A stretch of 64,000 nt of DNA from Aspidiotus rigidus (lineage: Eukaryota; Arthropoda; Insecta; Hemiptera; Diaspididae), in the NCBI GenBank assembly GCA_035079385.1, contig JAVHKY010000030.1, positions 4,937,001 through 5,001,000 on the forward strand. The letters are read 5' to 3'. Below are positions 57,001 to 64,000 of this stretch, one piece after another. The notes beneath the pieces were generated by a model that worked only from the letters and a program-made list of their open reading frames with translations, was not told where the DNA came from and searched no databases. The translations under genes and the position numbers were made by a program. Positions within the stretch are counted from its first letter, which is position 1, and every line of letters begins with the position of its first letter.

Positions 57001-60000
57001 ATGTGTGCTGAGGTATGTGAAATCGGATGAGGAAGGTATGGAATAGGTAGTTAACAAGTCTCCGTGATTCAATCATTATACCTCCTGATCGCTCCACTAT
57101 TTCCAAGTTTTCTCTGGTCTTTTTTAAAGCATTTGAGCCAATACGAAGCCTCAACTCCCCTTTAGCATCAAGTTCCTCTCTGCGGAGATTAAAGTTAACT
57201 ATTTTTCGGTGCTGCTCAAAAATTGCGTTGCAGGCCACCATGCATTTTTCCCCCGCAAACTCTACAAGCCTATCTCCTCGATCGTTTCTCTCTCCAAAAC
57301 CAAAGGCTCCAACACATTGTCGGTCGCTTCCTCTTCCAACTTTGCGGCATTGAAATCTCCCATTATGACAACTGAGCGATCGCGGCTCATTTTCTTTATA
57401 ACTTTCTCGATGTCTTTATACCCAGCTTCTACTTCTTCATCACTATGCTCGCTAGTTAAAAGGTATACCTGCACTATGCTGAACGGTTTAGGTTTGCAGT
57501 TGATGTCTATCGCTATGACTTTATCCGTTACAGGTATTATCCCATCGACCGTCGCGCATAGCTCTCGTGAGACAATGATACCAACTCCATGTCACATGGT
57601 CGGATCCCTGCCACGTAACTTCACCCATTCCCAATATATCAATGTTGTTTCTTTTGGCTTCTCTTATTACTTTTGGCAGCTTCCCTGCTACATAGAACGT
57701 TCGAACATTCATCCCATCTATGACAACTTCTTCTCTCATACTTGTACTAAAAATTCACAATACTTCTATACGCGTTAAAAATCACAGTTAATGCAAGAGC
57801 ACAATAATCACAACAATTTCTAATTCAATACTGATTTCGCAGGCTTATGCACCCACGGATACTATTTCAGATATTTCCCCAAGGTTCTAGACGGTTCTCG
57901 AGTCGTCACCTTTTATGTTTTGTCTCGCTCGCTTTCATCACCAACCGATACGTGACACTGCACCCTCATTAGTTCTGAATGTTCCGTTCAGAGTTACCCG
58001 GCAAGGTAGCTAAGTGGTTTTAATGTACCATTTACCCACATCTATTCATCAGCTTTTTATCTCCATCAAGTCTTCAGTCTCTATTGTAGTCTGGTGTTTG
58101 GTAACCATCGGGGATTTACGTACCCGTATGTCCATCTCCAATAGCTTAGGCGAGGTTGGTATTGATAGAGAAGGACAAACCACCTGGGCTGCCGCGCCGT
58201 CTCCCTACCGACCGCTCTGCCTACTCGACATTGTCGGCTAGATATTTGAGCGGGCAGTGACAATGCGGTTGGAGAACCACTTAGTGTCCAAGAAGATAAT
58301 TTTCGGGAGTCAGTACGGTTTCCGAGCTGGACGGTGTACTTCGGATGCCGCAATCAAACTGAAGAAAATAGCCTCTGCGGCAATGAAGAAGCGCAGTTCT
58401 GCGCAGCTGTCATGTCAGCCTCAACATGAAGAATGCGTTTGACTCTATTGCGTGCGTGAAGATAATGCTACAAAATGCAAGAGAAAGACGAAACCATTGT
58501 TTTCGCGGTCCGTCAATAGTTTAATCCACCCACCTTTCGTCTACAAGGTGTGGACGTCGTGATTAAGAAGACACTGAAGTACCTGGGGCTCTGGTTCGAC
58601 AGCAGTCTCAGCTTCCGGTATGTGAAAGTGGCGGAGAAAGCTTCCAGGGTGGTTACATGCCTATCCTACCTAATGTCGAATCAGGGAGGACCAAGAGAAG
58701 ATGAGCGTAACAATGTCGGTTTTGTGGGCCAACTCCGCGAAGATTGAGTATTGAAGAAGGAAAATGGAAAGAATTTAACGAAGAGTTGCACTTGGGTGTT
58801 TTAGTGCCTACCGTACTATGTCGACGGATGCTCTTTGCATATTAGCATTGGTCTGCTGGTAGAAGAACGAGCAGTGGTGTTCGAGGCAAAGAAGAAGACA
58901 AGGACCATCCCATAAGCCTTGCAGGTCAAGCACGAAGACGGGCCTCCTTACTTGTCAAGTGGAAAGAGGTGAGTGGACCCGCTAACAAGTGATCTTGACA
59001 AGTGGATGGACCAAAACCGTGGTCACCTTAACTTTCATCTCACCCAAACGATGTGCAGCTACGGGTGTTTCAACAAGTACTTTCACAAAATGGGGAGGAA
59101 CGATATGATTGACAACAGCACACCTTCTCTGAGTGTGAGGCATGGAGACGTGAGCGGGGTGAGCTAAAACGGTCTCTTGTGGAGATCGGGGAAGATGAAG
59201 AACGCACCCCACGTAATCTGGTTTCGTGCATGCTGAGAACAACGCAGGCAAAGGAGCCATGTATCTACATTGCGGCTAAGGTAATGAAGAAGAAAATGAA
59301 CGCGGGATGGGAGCGGCAGATGTAGAGCCACGTTATGGCCTCTCACATCTACAAGTACCATCCTCCATACTGCTGCTACCAACACCAGCACAACAAAACA
59401 CAGGGCGCTCAGGAGGGAACGCCAAAAAAACACGCAAAAGAAGAAGAAAGGGAGGAGGAAGAAACCCCCGCCTGAGGAGCTAGAGTCGCGAAGCATTGCT
59501 GGTGAGCTTCTAGTGAGTTCCCAATGGCGACTGAAAGCTCTGGTGGAGGAGTAGACACGCGTGCATTTATGGTACAGGACTACCTGAATTCCAGATTGAG
59601 TGCTGAGCGCTTCTTCGGTCAGTAGGGTAGACCCCTGTAGTGGCCCCAATGACGGACATCGCATAGCGCGCGGAATTCAAGGAGAAAATGGAGCCAGGCC
59701 ACTCTCAATTCGAGCCCTCCGGACTACCAACGCAATGCCCTAAAGGGTGGATATCGGTGCCGGAGATGTGGTTTCTTAGGGGACAACTTTAGGCGTGCGT
59801 GCACGCTCATACGCCCCGTTTTCAAAGGCGATCTCCTTGAGCTTCTATCTGGTGGAAAACAATCTTCTTTGAAGACAATGCTGATTTATGGATGTGAGCA
59901 TGTTGTACAGAACCTTTTGCTTCCCTACAGAACACATCAATTCTCTGCAATGTCCATTTTCCAATGTACCCATTGACAAATCCCTTCATTTAGCATCACC

Positions 60001-61681
60001 AATTCCTGTAATTGGTTTGTGATCAGTTTCAATTATCTTCACGACCTATCAATAAAATCACATCCAGGCAATTCAAACTGTCATACGCGAGAACTATTGT
60101 CGTACACCAGTATAGAGTCAGGTCCGGTAACTTCAGCCACCGTAAGGTTTTTGATAAGATATGCTGCAATCCAGATGCGGTCCCAAGCAAACAATTTTTC
60201 TTCTGATACCAACCCGATGCAGAATAGCGACAAAATGAATTTCCTGCGCTCACTCGTCTGACGAGCGCTAACCAAGCTGAGTAATAATATTTTTCTTTCT
60301 CTCCCACTAGTACATGGAATCTAAATCGCAGATACTCCAACAGTAATCTCTTAATTCGTTAGATATTGCCACACGAATGAGTAAAAATGAGACATCGTGC
60401 TGGTGCACGAGGTAATTTGAATTTTCGAGGATGCGATAACCCTCCCCGTATGACTCTCTCGAATATAAATTCTCCAACGCACATGAAACAATAATAACGA
60501 AAGATAAATCTTCCAATAGAATTTTACATCGTTTACCCAAGCGTATACTTAACCAATAAACGCAGTACGCGAACGTGTGTGTGCATAGAAAAATGAAAAC
60601 ATTCCAGAAATAGGGAATGATCTTACAAATTTTCCTGTCCGCGAATATTGCGCTCGTACATGTAGAAAGATGCTTATAATAATGTACAGGAAAATAGGAT
60701 ACTCGTTCAGTTTTTTTTTTTTCCTCATAAGAGACTTTATTTGGAAATAAGAAAAGCAAAAAGGAGGAAGAAAAAAGATAAGAGCAAACGGAAATGACAT
60801 TTTAAAATAGAATAACCGGCAAAATTTTGTTTTTCGTTTCTTTCCTTCCTGTGTGCGTTTTATGTTGAAGAAAAGAAACGCGAGAGAAAAACGGAAAAGG
60901 AGTAAAAAAAAAAAAAAGAAAAAAAAAAGAAAGAAATACGATATCGTAATACAGAAATACTACAGTTGCACAAACGCGTACGAAAAACTGAAAAAATCAT
61001 TTTGTCGTCTTATGGCCATCTACTGGGCAATAAAATTTTGGACAAGTATTACGCGGAGAAGCTTTTTTCTTGGTTAACCCATTTAGATAGAATAGTGAAC
61101 TGCAGCTCGAAATAATAAAAGTATAGGCGGAGTTACCGTCTCAAACCTTCTATAAGACTTTACACCAACATTTCCGAAGGGCCACATTATCTACAACATT
61201 TGCACTGTCTATCGCCTCGAGTTATAGATTCTAATATGTTGTAACGTTCATTACTTTTTTCTCCTTGCTCGTTTTACTTGCTTTTTTTTTCGTTCAATGG
61301 ATAGCGATGTTTTTAAATTTTGTTCTTTTCCGGATCTTCTTGTGGTATATAGTCGTGTTGTCTTTTATTTTAGTCACCAGAGCAAGAAATGTGTGAATAG
61401 AATCTCAAGAATTATTCAAATATTGTTAGCTTAAGATCTCTTCGCCAAATTAAAGAATATGGGTACTCAATCAGCGATTTGGAAAAATAATCTCGTGTTT
61501 CCTGAATTTCATTATTTTCAGGACAGGAGAATCTATCAGAATATCTCAAACGGAATAATTTTGAGTGGCGAGAGTCTGGTGCTGCAGAGAATCACAAAAT
61601 ACTCAGCTGGATTGTACAGATGTCAAGTTGTGAACGAAGAAGGAGAATCAACTAGTAACTCGGTTCTATTACGAGTCAAAT
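44872..61681 (+). CDS. Sidestep-like Ig-superfamily receptor, partial, seven exons
   Basis: Exons 44872-45080, 49328-49438, 49507-49704, 51138-51283, 51349-51502, 56132-56262 and 61522-61681 all have AG/GT borders, and their phases join into one open frame of about 369 codons. The order is the end of Ig1 (FDARGRPPGKELHWSD, DDEGVYRCRVDY), then Ig2, Ig3 and Ig4, each with paired cysteines and a core Trp. The FDARGRP and DEGVYRCRVD wording and the YPPFVSLQLGN bridge before Ig4 are characteristic of the sidestep family, cell-surface guidance ligands for Beat receptors in motor axons. The signal peptide and first half of Ig1 were not found upstream. Ig5, FN3 and the membrane segment would lie past 64000. 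Introns reach 5.3 kb and hold many transposons. Confidence 0.88.
45381..47028 (-). mobile_element. Penelope-like element PLE-3, decayed, in sidestep-like intron
   Basis: Flanking inverted segments (45381-45440 and 46967-47028; both with GAGGGATGAAGGTAC and AATATATTTCG) bound a minus-strand element. The RT frame 46232-46939 has motif A SFDVKNMFTNIPV, motif B STDGLPMGDPLSSLVDEVFM and the intact catalytic RYVDDIFCVWDG, then SLNFLDLTVSL and FSIFRKPTFTGVMI. Downstream, 45632-45868 holds GAFYVGQSGRSIEGRLKKHR, the GIY-YIG core. Stops and frameshifts separate the two. It lies antisense inside the first visible intron of the sidestep-like gene and belongs to a different PLE lineage from PLE-1. Confidence 0.82.
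46232..46939 (-). pseudogene. PLE-3 reverse transcriptase fragment
   Basis: This 235-codon frame covers the palm of the RT with all three catalytic motifs present (FDVKNMF, GLPMGDPLSS, YVDD). The N-terminal region is broken; the first methionine lies in a degraded segment. Confidence 0.8.
47110..47500 (+). mobile_element. CTCGAG-repeat family, old diverged copy
   Basis: AAGACGGCTTCTTCAACGAAG at the left and CCCCGGACGGCGGGGCG, AGAACAGGTTTCCTATCAAT at the right recall the family's two ends, with two or three barely recognisable array units between. Confidence 0.55.
47637..48003 (+). repeat. About 362-bp dispersed repeat, copy 2
   Basis: Direct copy of 42675-43036, sharing both edges (GGGAGCAGCTCTATAATCC and TATAATTATCC). 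The two copies bracket PLE-2, the first visible sidestep-like exon and PLE-3. Confidence 0.8.
48004..49327 (+). other. Remaining part of sidestep-like intron (45081-49327)
   Basis: No further coding region or repeat was recognised. The acceptor tract CCCATCTCTGTTTCAG closes it. Confidence 0.4.
49328..49438 (+). CDS. Sidestep-like exon: first half of Ig2
   Basis: Follows CTGTTTCAG. It encodes VPPHQMIVYDHSGREI, then NTDLSLICEVRGG with the first Ig2 cysteine. It enters and leaves in phase 1; the donor is GTAAAA. Confidence 0.9.
49507..49704 (+). CDS. Sidestep-like exon: second half of Ig2
   Basis: After a short 68-nt intron it resumes GKPAPNVTWSHNGEE (core Trp) and closes with ISDKPFTCTAFNTKL (second cysteine). 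Phase 1 at both ends; donor GTAAGT. Confidence 0.9.
50280..50720. repeat. GTCGAC/TCGATT minisatellite patch
   Basis: Many copies of GTCGACT, AAATCGAC and GATCGATGTCG (for example AAAGTCGACTCGAAATCGAT), arranged as degenerate units of about 110-120 bp. It is the GC-richer relative of the patches at 42290 and 62200. Confidence 0.6.
51138..51283 (+). CDS. Sidestep-like exon: first half of Ig3
   Basis: Encodes KPERVNIVPKYRELKANQIY, then PISCETSGSKPTANISWWID with the first Ig3 cysteine and the core Trp. Enters in phase 1 and leaves in phase 0 before GTTTGA, a non-consensus but GT donor. Confidence 0.85.
51349..51502 (+). CDS. Sidestep-like exon: second half of Ig3
   Basis: Follows TTTTTTAG in phase 0: ILNNTTDDDTMTRVIHYKF, then NNSSLRCKVANPEIQNFEME with the second cysteine, ending in FLLNIR. 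Leaves in phase 1 before GTAAGT. Confidence 0.88.
51625..54469. mobile_element. About 2.8-kb element with very long inverted termini, in sidestep-like intron
   Basis: The left end GGTACCGTTCAGGGAGACAA, then GTGATACATGATAC and CATCTGAGAAGAG, is mirrored at the right end (54469 leftwards: GATACCATTTGGGGGCACAA, GATGATACATGACAC, CATCTGAGAAGAG). Similarity continues inward for roughly 700-900 bp per arm (AAACTTTTCA, ATCGATTCATGGTAAATA and others), with perhaps 15-20 percent divergence. The core (about 52700-53750) shows no transposase that I can recognise. Confidence 0.7.
54550..55600 (-). pseudogene. Penelope-like element PLE-4 RT remnant
   Basis: Minus-strand frames give VRPVVTYYTDAAYELAQ (55310-55420), then FPDGLPMGAPLSSLVDDVFM (motif B, about 54960-55020), LRYLEDILCI in place of YVDD, and HPSINFTLEVGGSSINFLGL with FAIYRKPFNDGVLI (54690-54837). 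Frameshifts and stops throughout. No endonuclease part was seen. Confidence 0.72.
55740..55965 (-). repeat. CTCGAG-array debris with C-run
   Basis: Four weak array units (GAAATTTTTCCAAATTTAT, TTTCAAGTTCCCCGCCTGAT and similar) around a 12-base C run. Confidence 0.4.
56132..56262 (+). CDS. Sidestep-like exon: first half of Ig4
   Basis: With the last base of the previous exon it gives YPPFVSLQLGNKL, then NDDVYFECRNRANPAPSKFI and WYHN. Leaves in phase 0 before GTGAGT. Confidence 0.88.
56936..57740 (-). pseudogene. RTE-like retrotransposon AP endonuclease remnant
   Basis: Minus-strand reading: NVRTFYVAGKLPKVIREAKR, NNIDILGMGEVTWQGSDH, then (other frames) GIIPVTDKVIAIDINCKP, VQVYLLTSEHSDEEVEAGYK, RSVVIMGDFNAAK and FAGEKCMVACNAIFEQH. 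IDILG.xEV.W and MGDFNA are the signature of the N-terminal APE domain of RTE-like (or related) non-LTR elements. The RT part is missing. Several stops and shifts. Confidence 0.72.
58014..59310 (+). pseudogene. R1-like retrotransposon RT and C-terminal remnant
   Basis: Plus-strand frames in order: SPYRPLCLLDIVG then IFERAVTMRLENHLV (RT fingers), FGSQYGFRAGRCTSDAAIKL, then ADVKNAFNS-like remains, LKYLGLWFDSSLSF, AEKASRVVTCLSYLMSNQGG, HLNFHLTQTMCSYGCFNKYF and HTFSECEAWRRE followed by RTPRNLVSCMLRTTQAKEP. This is the R1-clade ORF2 order, ending in the degenerate CCHC/HTF.CxxW zinc motif. Multiple stops and frameshifts make it non-functional. It lies within the 5.3-kb intron between the two Ig4 exons. 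Confidence 0.75.
59520..59900 (+). pseudogene. Gag-like (ORF1) zinc-knuckle remnant
   Basis: LKGGYRCRRCGFLGDNFRRA followed by C resembles a CCHC knuckle in which Asp replaces His. Upstream, VDTRAFMVQDYLNSRLSAER reads like the C-terminal part of an R1-type ORF1. It lies downstream of the RT remnant, the reverse of the normal ORF1-ORF2 order, so it may be the head of a second copy. Confidence 0.45.
59901..61521 (+). other. Rest of sidestep-like intron, no gene recognised
   Basis: Purine-rich tracts (60880-60935) and poly-T runs are present. A 150-codon minus-strand frame (60307-60759) lacks an ATG at its start and any domain. Confidence 0.4.
61522..61681 (+). CDS. Sidestep-like exon: second half of Ig4
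   Basis: Follows TTATTTTCAG in phase 0: DRRIYQNISNGIILSGESLV, then ITKYSAGLYRCQVVNEEGES with the second cysteine, ending LLRVK. Leaves in phase 1 before GTAAGT. The next exon must lie beyond the window. Confidence 0.88.
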
Positions 61682-62199
61682 GTAAGTACTGAAAGTAGGT
61701 CAAAATAGGTACGTTTTCGACATTTTTAATGTATTTATCAGCGGCACCTCACCTCATTCCACTAATGGGAGTCTGCGAGGCCGAGTTTCCCCCTCTTCCA
61801 TTTATGGACTTGAAATCTCGAACCATCGACCCAATCCAGAAATCTGCGAAGCCGAGTTCGAGTTTCTCTGTCTTGGGATACAGTGTATATGTAAACTAGG
61901 CTTAAAGTAGACTTGAACTATACGTAATCGGATTATACTATAGTCTGAAACTAGGCTTAGCTTGAAAGATTTGCTCTGTTCTTGGTACTAGAAAAATGTC
62001 CAGTCCTCTCTTTATTCTCAAATCTTTCCATTCACGTATATGATCTGAAAGACCTTGATATCAAGCCCCTAATTAGGAATTACTTGTCAATTCTACTAGA
62101 TACAGAGTTCCCGTTAAAAACATCTTCACCCCAATCCCATCAACCTCGACGCGGGAGAAGGAGACCCTCTTGGTACATCTTACAACATAATAATATGAT
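61682..62199 (+). other. Start of sidestep-like intron after the last visible exon
   Basis: CTAG-rich words at 61880-61970 echo the CTCGAG-repeat family. Nothing coding was recognised. Confidence 0.35.
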
Positions 62200-63600
62200 G
62201 TTGAAATTGACCTCACATCAACATTGACCTCAAATTGATATGGGGTAGACAATTACTGATTCCGTTTCCATTTATTTGCCCCGTCAATTCCAGGCTGATT
62301 TTAAATTAACTTCTTCAAACTAGCTTTTATTGACCTAAAATTCACTGTATTATAGCGTTGTTTTCAAGTCGTTTTGTAGTTCTCTGATAATATCTAGACT
62401 GGTCAACTTCAATTGAAATAACCATTGAATCGACGTCCATTTGAAGCTGACTTCTCCAAATTTGCTCTAGCGGTTAGGACAATATTTCAAGTCAATGTCT
62501 TGTTGTCTGGTGATGTAGGCTGGTCAACTTCAAATTGACCTCAAATTAATGTCGATTGATTGATGTTGAGAAATTTTGTTCTATCGACCTGAAATTGACT
62601 GTTCTTTTCAGTCAGTTGTAGTTCTCTTGTAATGTAATGCTGGTTGACTTCAAAATTACTGTTCCTTATTTCGAGCTTTGGGACTGTTATTGTAGGTACT
62701 CTAGTGAGGAAATATATATTCTATTGACCTTAGAATTGACATCGCAATCTGGAGTCAATTTTGATTCGACCTCTTTTCAATTCTTTTCCCAAAATTGACT
62801 GTTCTGTAGGGTCAATTCCAAGTTAATTTACAGTTCTGAGATAAATTTACCCAATGTACGCTACTCAACTTCAAATCAACCTGCATTATTTATTGACGTC
62901 AACTAGAAGTTGACTTCTCCAAATTCTTTTATCAATCTTGAATTGACTTTTTCTTAAGTTCATTCCAAGTTGATTTGCAGTTCTGTGTACGCCAGTCAAC
63001 TTCAAATCAACCTGAAATTGACGTCAATCAAGAGTCAATTTTGAGACAAAGTCAACAATTTTTTTAATCACTTTAAAATTGACCGCTCTGTTGGGTCAAT
63101 TTCAAGTCATCAGTTTCTTGTTGTCTGGTTATGTATGCAGGTCATCATCAAATTGACCTCAAATTGGCGTCAATCCAAAGTCAATAGATCAATTTTCCAT
63201 TACATCACACTGATACCTGTTGACAAAAGTACCCAATAAGAAGAACATCAGCTTCCAGCAGCTTAATGATTCTCAAAAGAATAGCATAGTCGAACATTTT
63301 GATCATTCAGTTATAAGAATTAATAGTGAATTTTCACACACACTACACAGGGAAGCTCCAAGATCAGGAATACCAACTTTTTATTCTTAACTTTTCTTTC
63401 ATTTTGAAGTACTGATAAATGGTCGAAACGTTCCGATAGTAATCTTATGGGGATTGATATGTTGTTGGAAGGAATGTTGCTGTTATCAATAGATATGATG
63501 TAGCTGGAAAATCGCGGTCTATTTCAAGTCAACTCCTACAATTTCCCTACATTCACCTGAAATTGAATACTCTGTTGAGTCTTGTATAGTTTTCTGATAA
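62200..63600. repeat. TCAAATTGAC/GTCAATT minisatellite, largest patch
   Basis: Roughly eight to ten degenerate units of about 110-130 bp. Each strings together CTGGTCAACTTCAAATTGAC, CTCAAATTGA, AAGTCAATTTTG, TCGACCTGAAATTGACTGTT, GGGTCAATTCCAAGTTGATT and GTAGTTCTCTGATAATGTA. Substitution load is high. Words such as AACTTCAAATCAACCTG recur every unit. It is the same family as the patches at 41150, 42290 and 50280. Confidence 0.65.
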
Positions 63601-64000
63601 TGTACACTGGTTGACTAGCTGTAAATCACGGTATAAGATGAAGAGGTAGTGACACGAACGTATTCTGACTGTGGTAAACGCTGTCCGTGATTTTGAAGTA
63701 GTTCTGAACATCCCGAGCGCAGCGCTCGTGATGAAAGTGATGGGTAATGTACAGAGTCTTATGGGAACGCCGCTACTTTCAAAAATTTATTGCAGGATCA
63801 GGAATCAGCCGATGCATTTCATATAAGGCATAAAAATACCATTTAATCTACTCTATAAAATTTTGAAAGAATCACCCTTCTAAGTAAATTCTTGGATTTT
63901 TTATAATCCTTGGAAATTTCATCAATACTAGGGTACCAACGGTAACGTCTCGGCGCAGGTGGGGTGTAGAAGGAACAGGGAAACAGCCCGAGTGTTCGCT
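63601..64000. other. Window end, nothing recognised
   Basis: Intronic sequence of the sidestep-like gene if that gene continues; no exon or repeat identified. Confidence 0.3.

Noticed and set aside
60307..60759. 150-codon minus-strand frame in the sidestep-like intron
   Set aside because: Starts at TTG rather than ATG, no recognisable domain, no splice partners.

Overview
The window reads as insect nuclear DNA. It is AT-rich and mostly non-coding, with short split exons flanked by GT/AG junctions, insect-type odorant receptor (OR) genes of the 7tm_6 family, a sidestep-like immunoglobulin gene, and many eukaryotic transposon classes (Penelope-like, DIRS-like, R1-like, RTE-like, Jockey-like, MULE, MITEs). 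I cannot fix the order from sequence alone. I saw no tRNA, rRNA or CRISPR array.

Left third (1-25.7 kb): a tandem OR array on the minus strand. Two four-exon ORs of 408 aa each (11394-14628 and 21575-25272) look intact. They sit in long duplicated blocks (about 5.18-15.04 kb and 18.87-25.70 kb) that align through introns and both flanks. A third copy survives only as a frameshifted 5' exon piece at about 1.0-1.2 kb. A short motif lies upstream of all three. Copy A alone carries a 3.3 kb insertion: a CTCGAG-repeat element that was itself hit by a nearly intact Penelope-like element (PLE). A decayed DIRS-like reverse transcriptase (2.4-4.8 kb) is split by two nested copies of the same CTCGAG-repeat element.

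Middle (25.7-44.6 kb): two minus-strand RING-CH (MARCH-type) membrane ubiquitin ligase genes, 28003-28780 (165 aa) and 39314-39974 (185 aa). They share an intron at the same place and phase. Between and around them lie many CTCGAG-repeat copies, a MULE transposon whose open ORF lacks the catalytic core, TIR and hairpin elements, and PLE fragments.

Right third (44.87 kb to the end): plus-strand exons of a sidestep-family Ig cell-surface receptor. Seven exons (44872-61681) join in phase into one reading frame covering the end of Ig1 and all of Ig2 to Ig4. The signal peptide and first half of Ig1 were not found, and the 3' end lies beyond the window. Its introns hold two PLE remnants, a 2.8 kb element with very long inverted termini, RTE-like and R1-like remnants and a GTCGAC/TCAATT-rich minisatellite.

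Host genes are few: two ORs, two MARCH-type ligases and one sidestep-like gene. The most unusual structures are the CTCGAG-repeat family with hairpin termini and apparent A/T-run targets, the PLE terminal palindrome with a perfect 13-bp target duplication, and the core-less MULE ORF.
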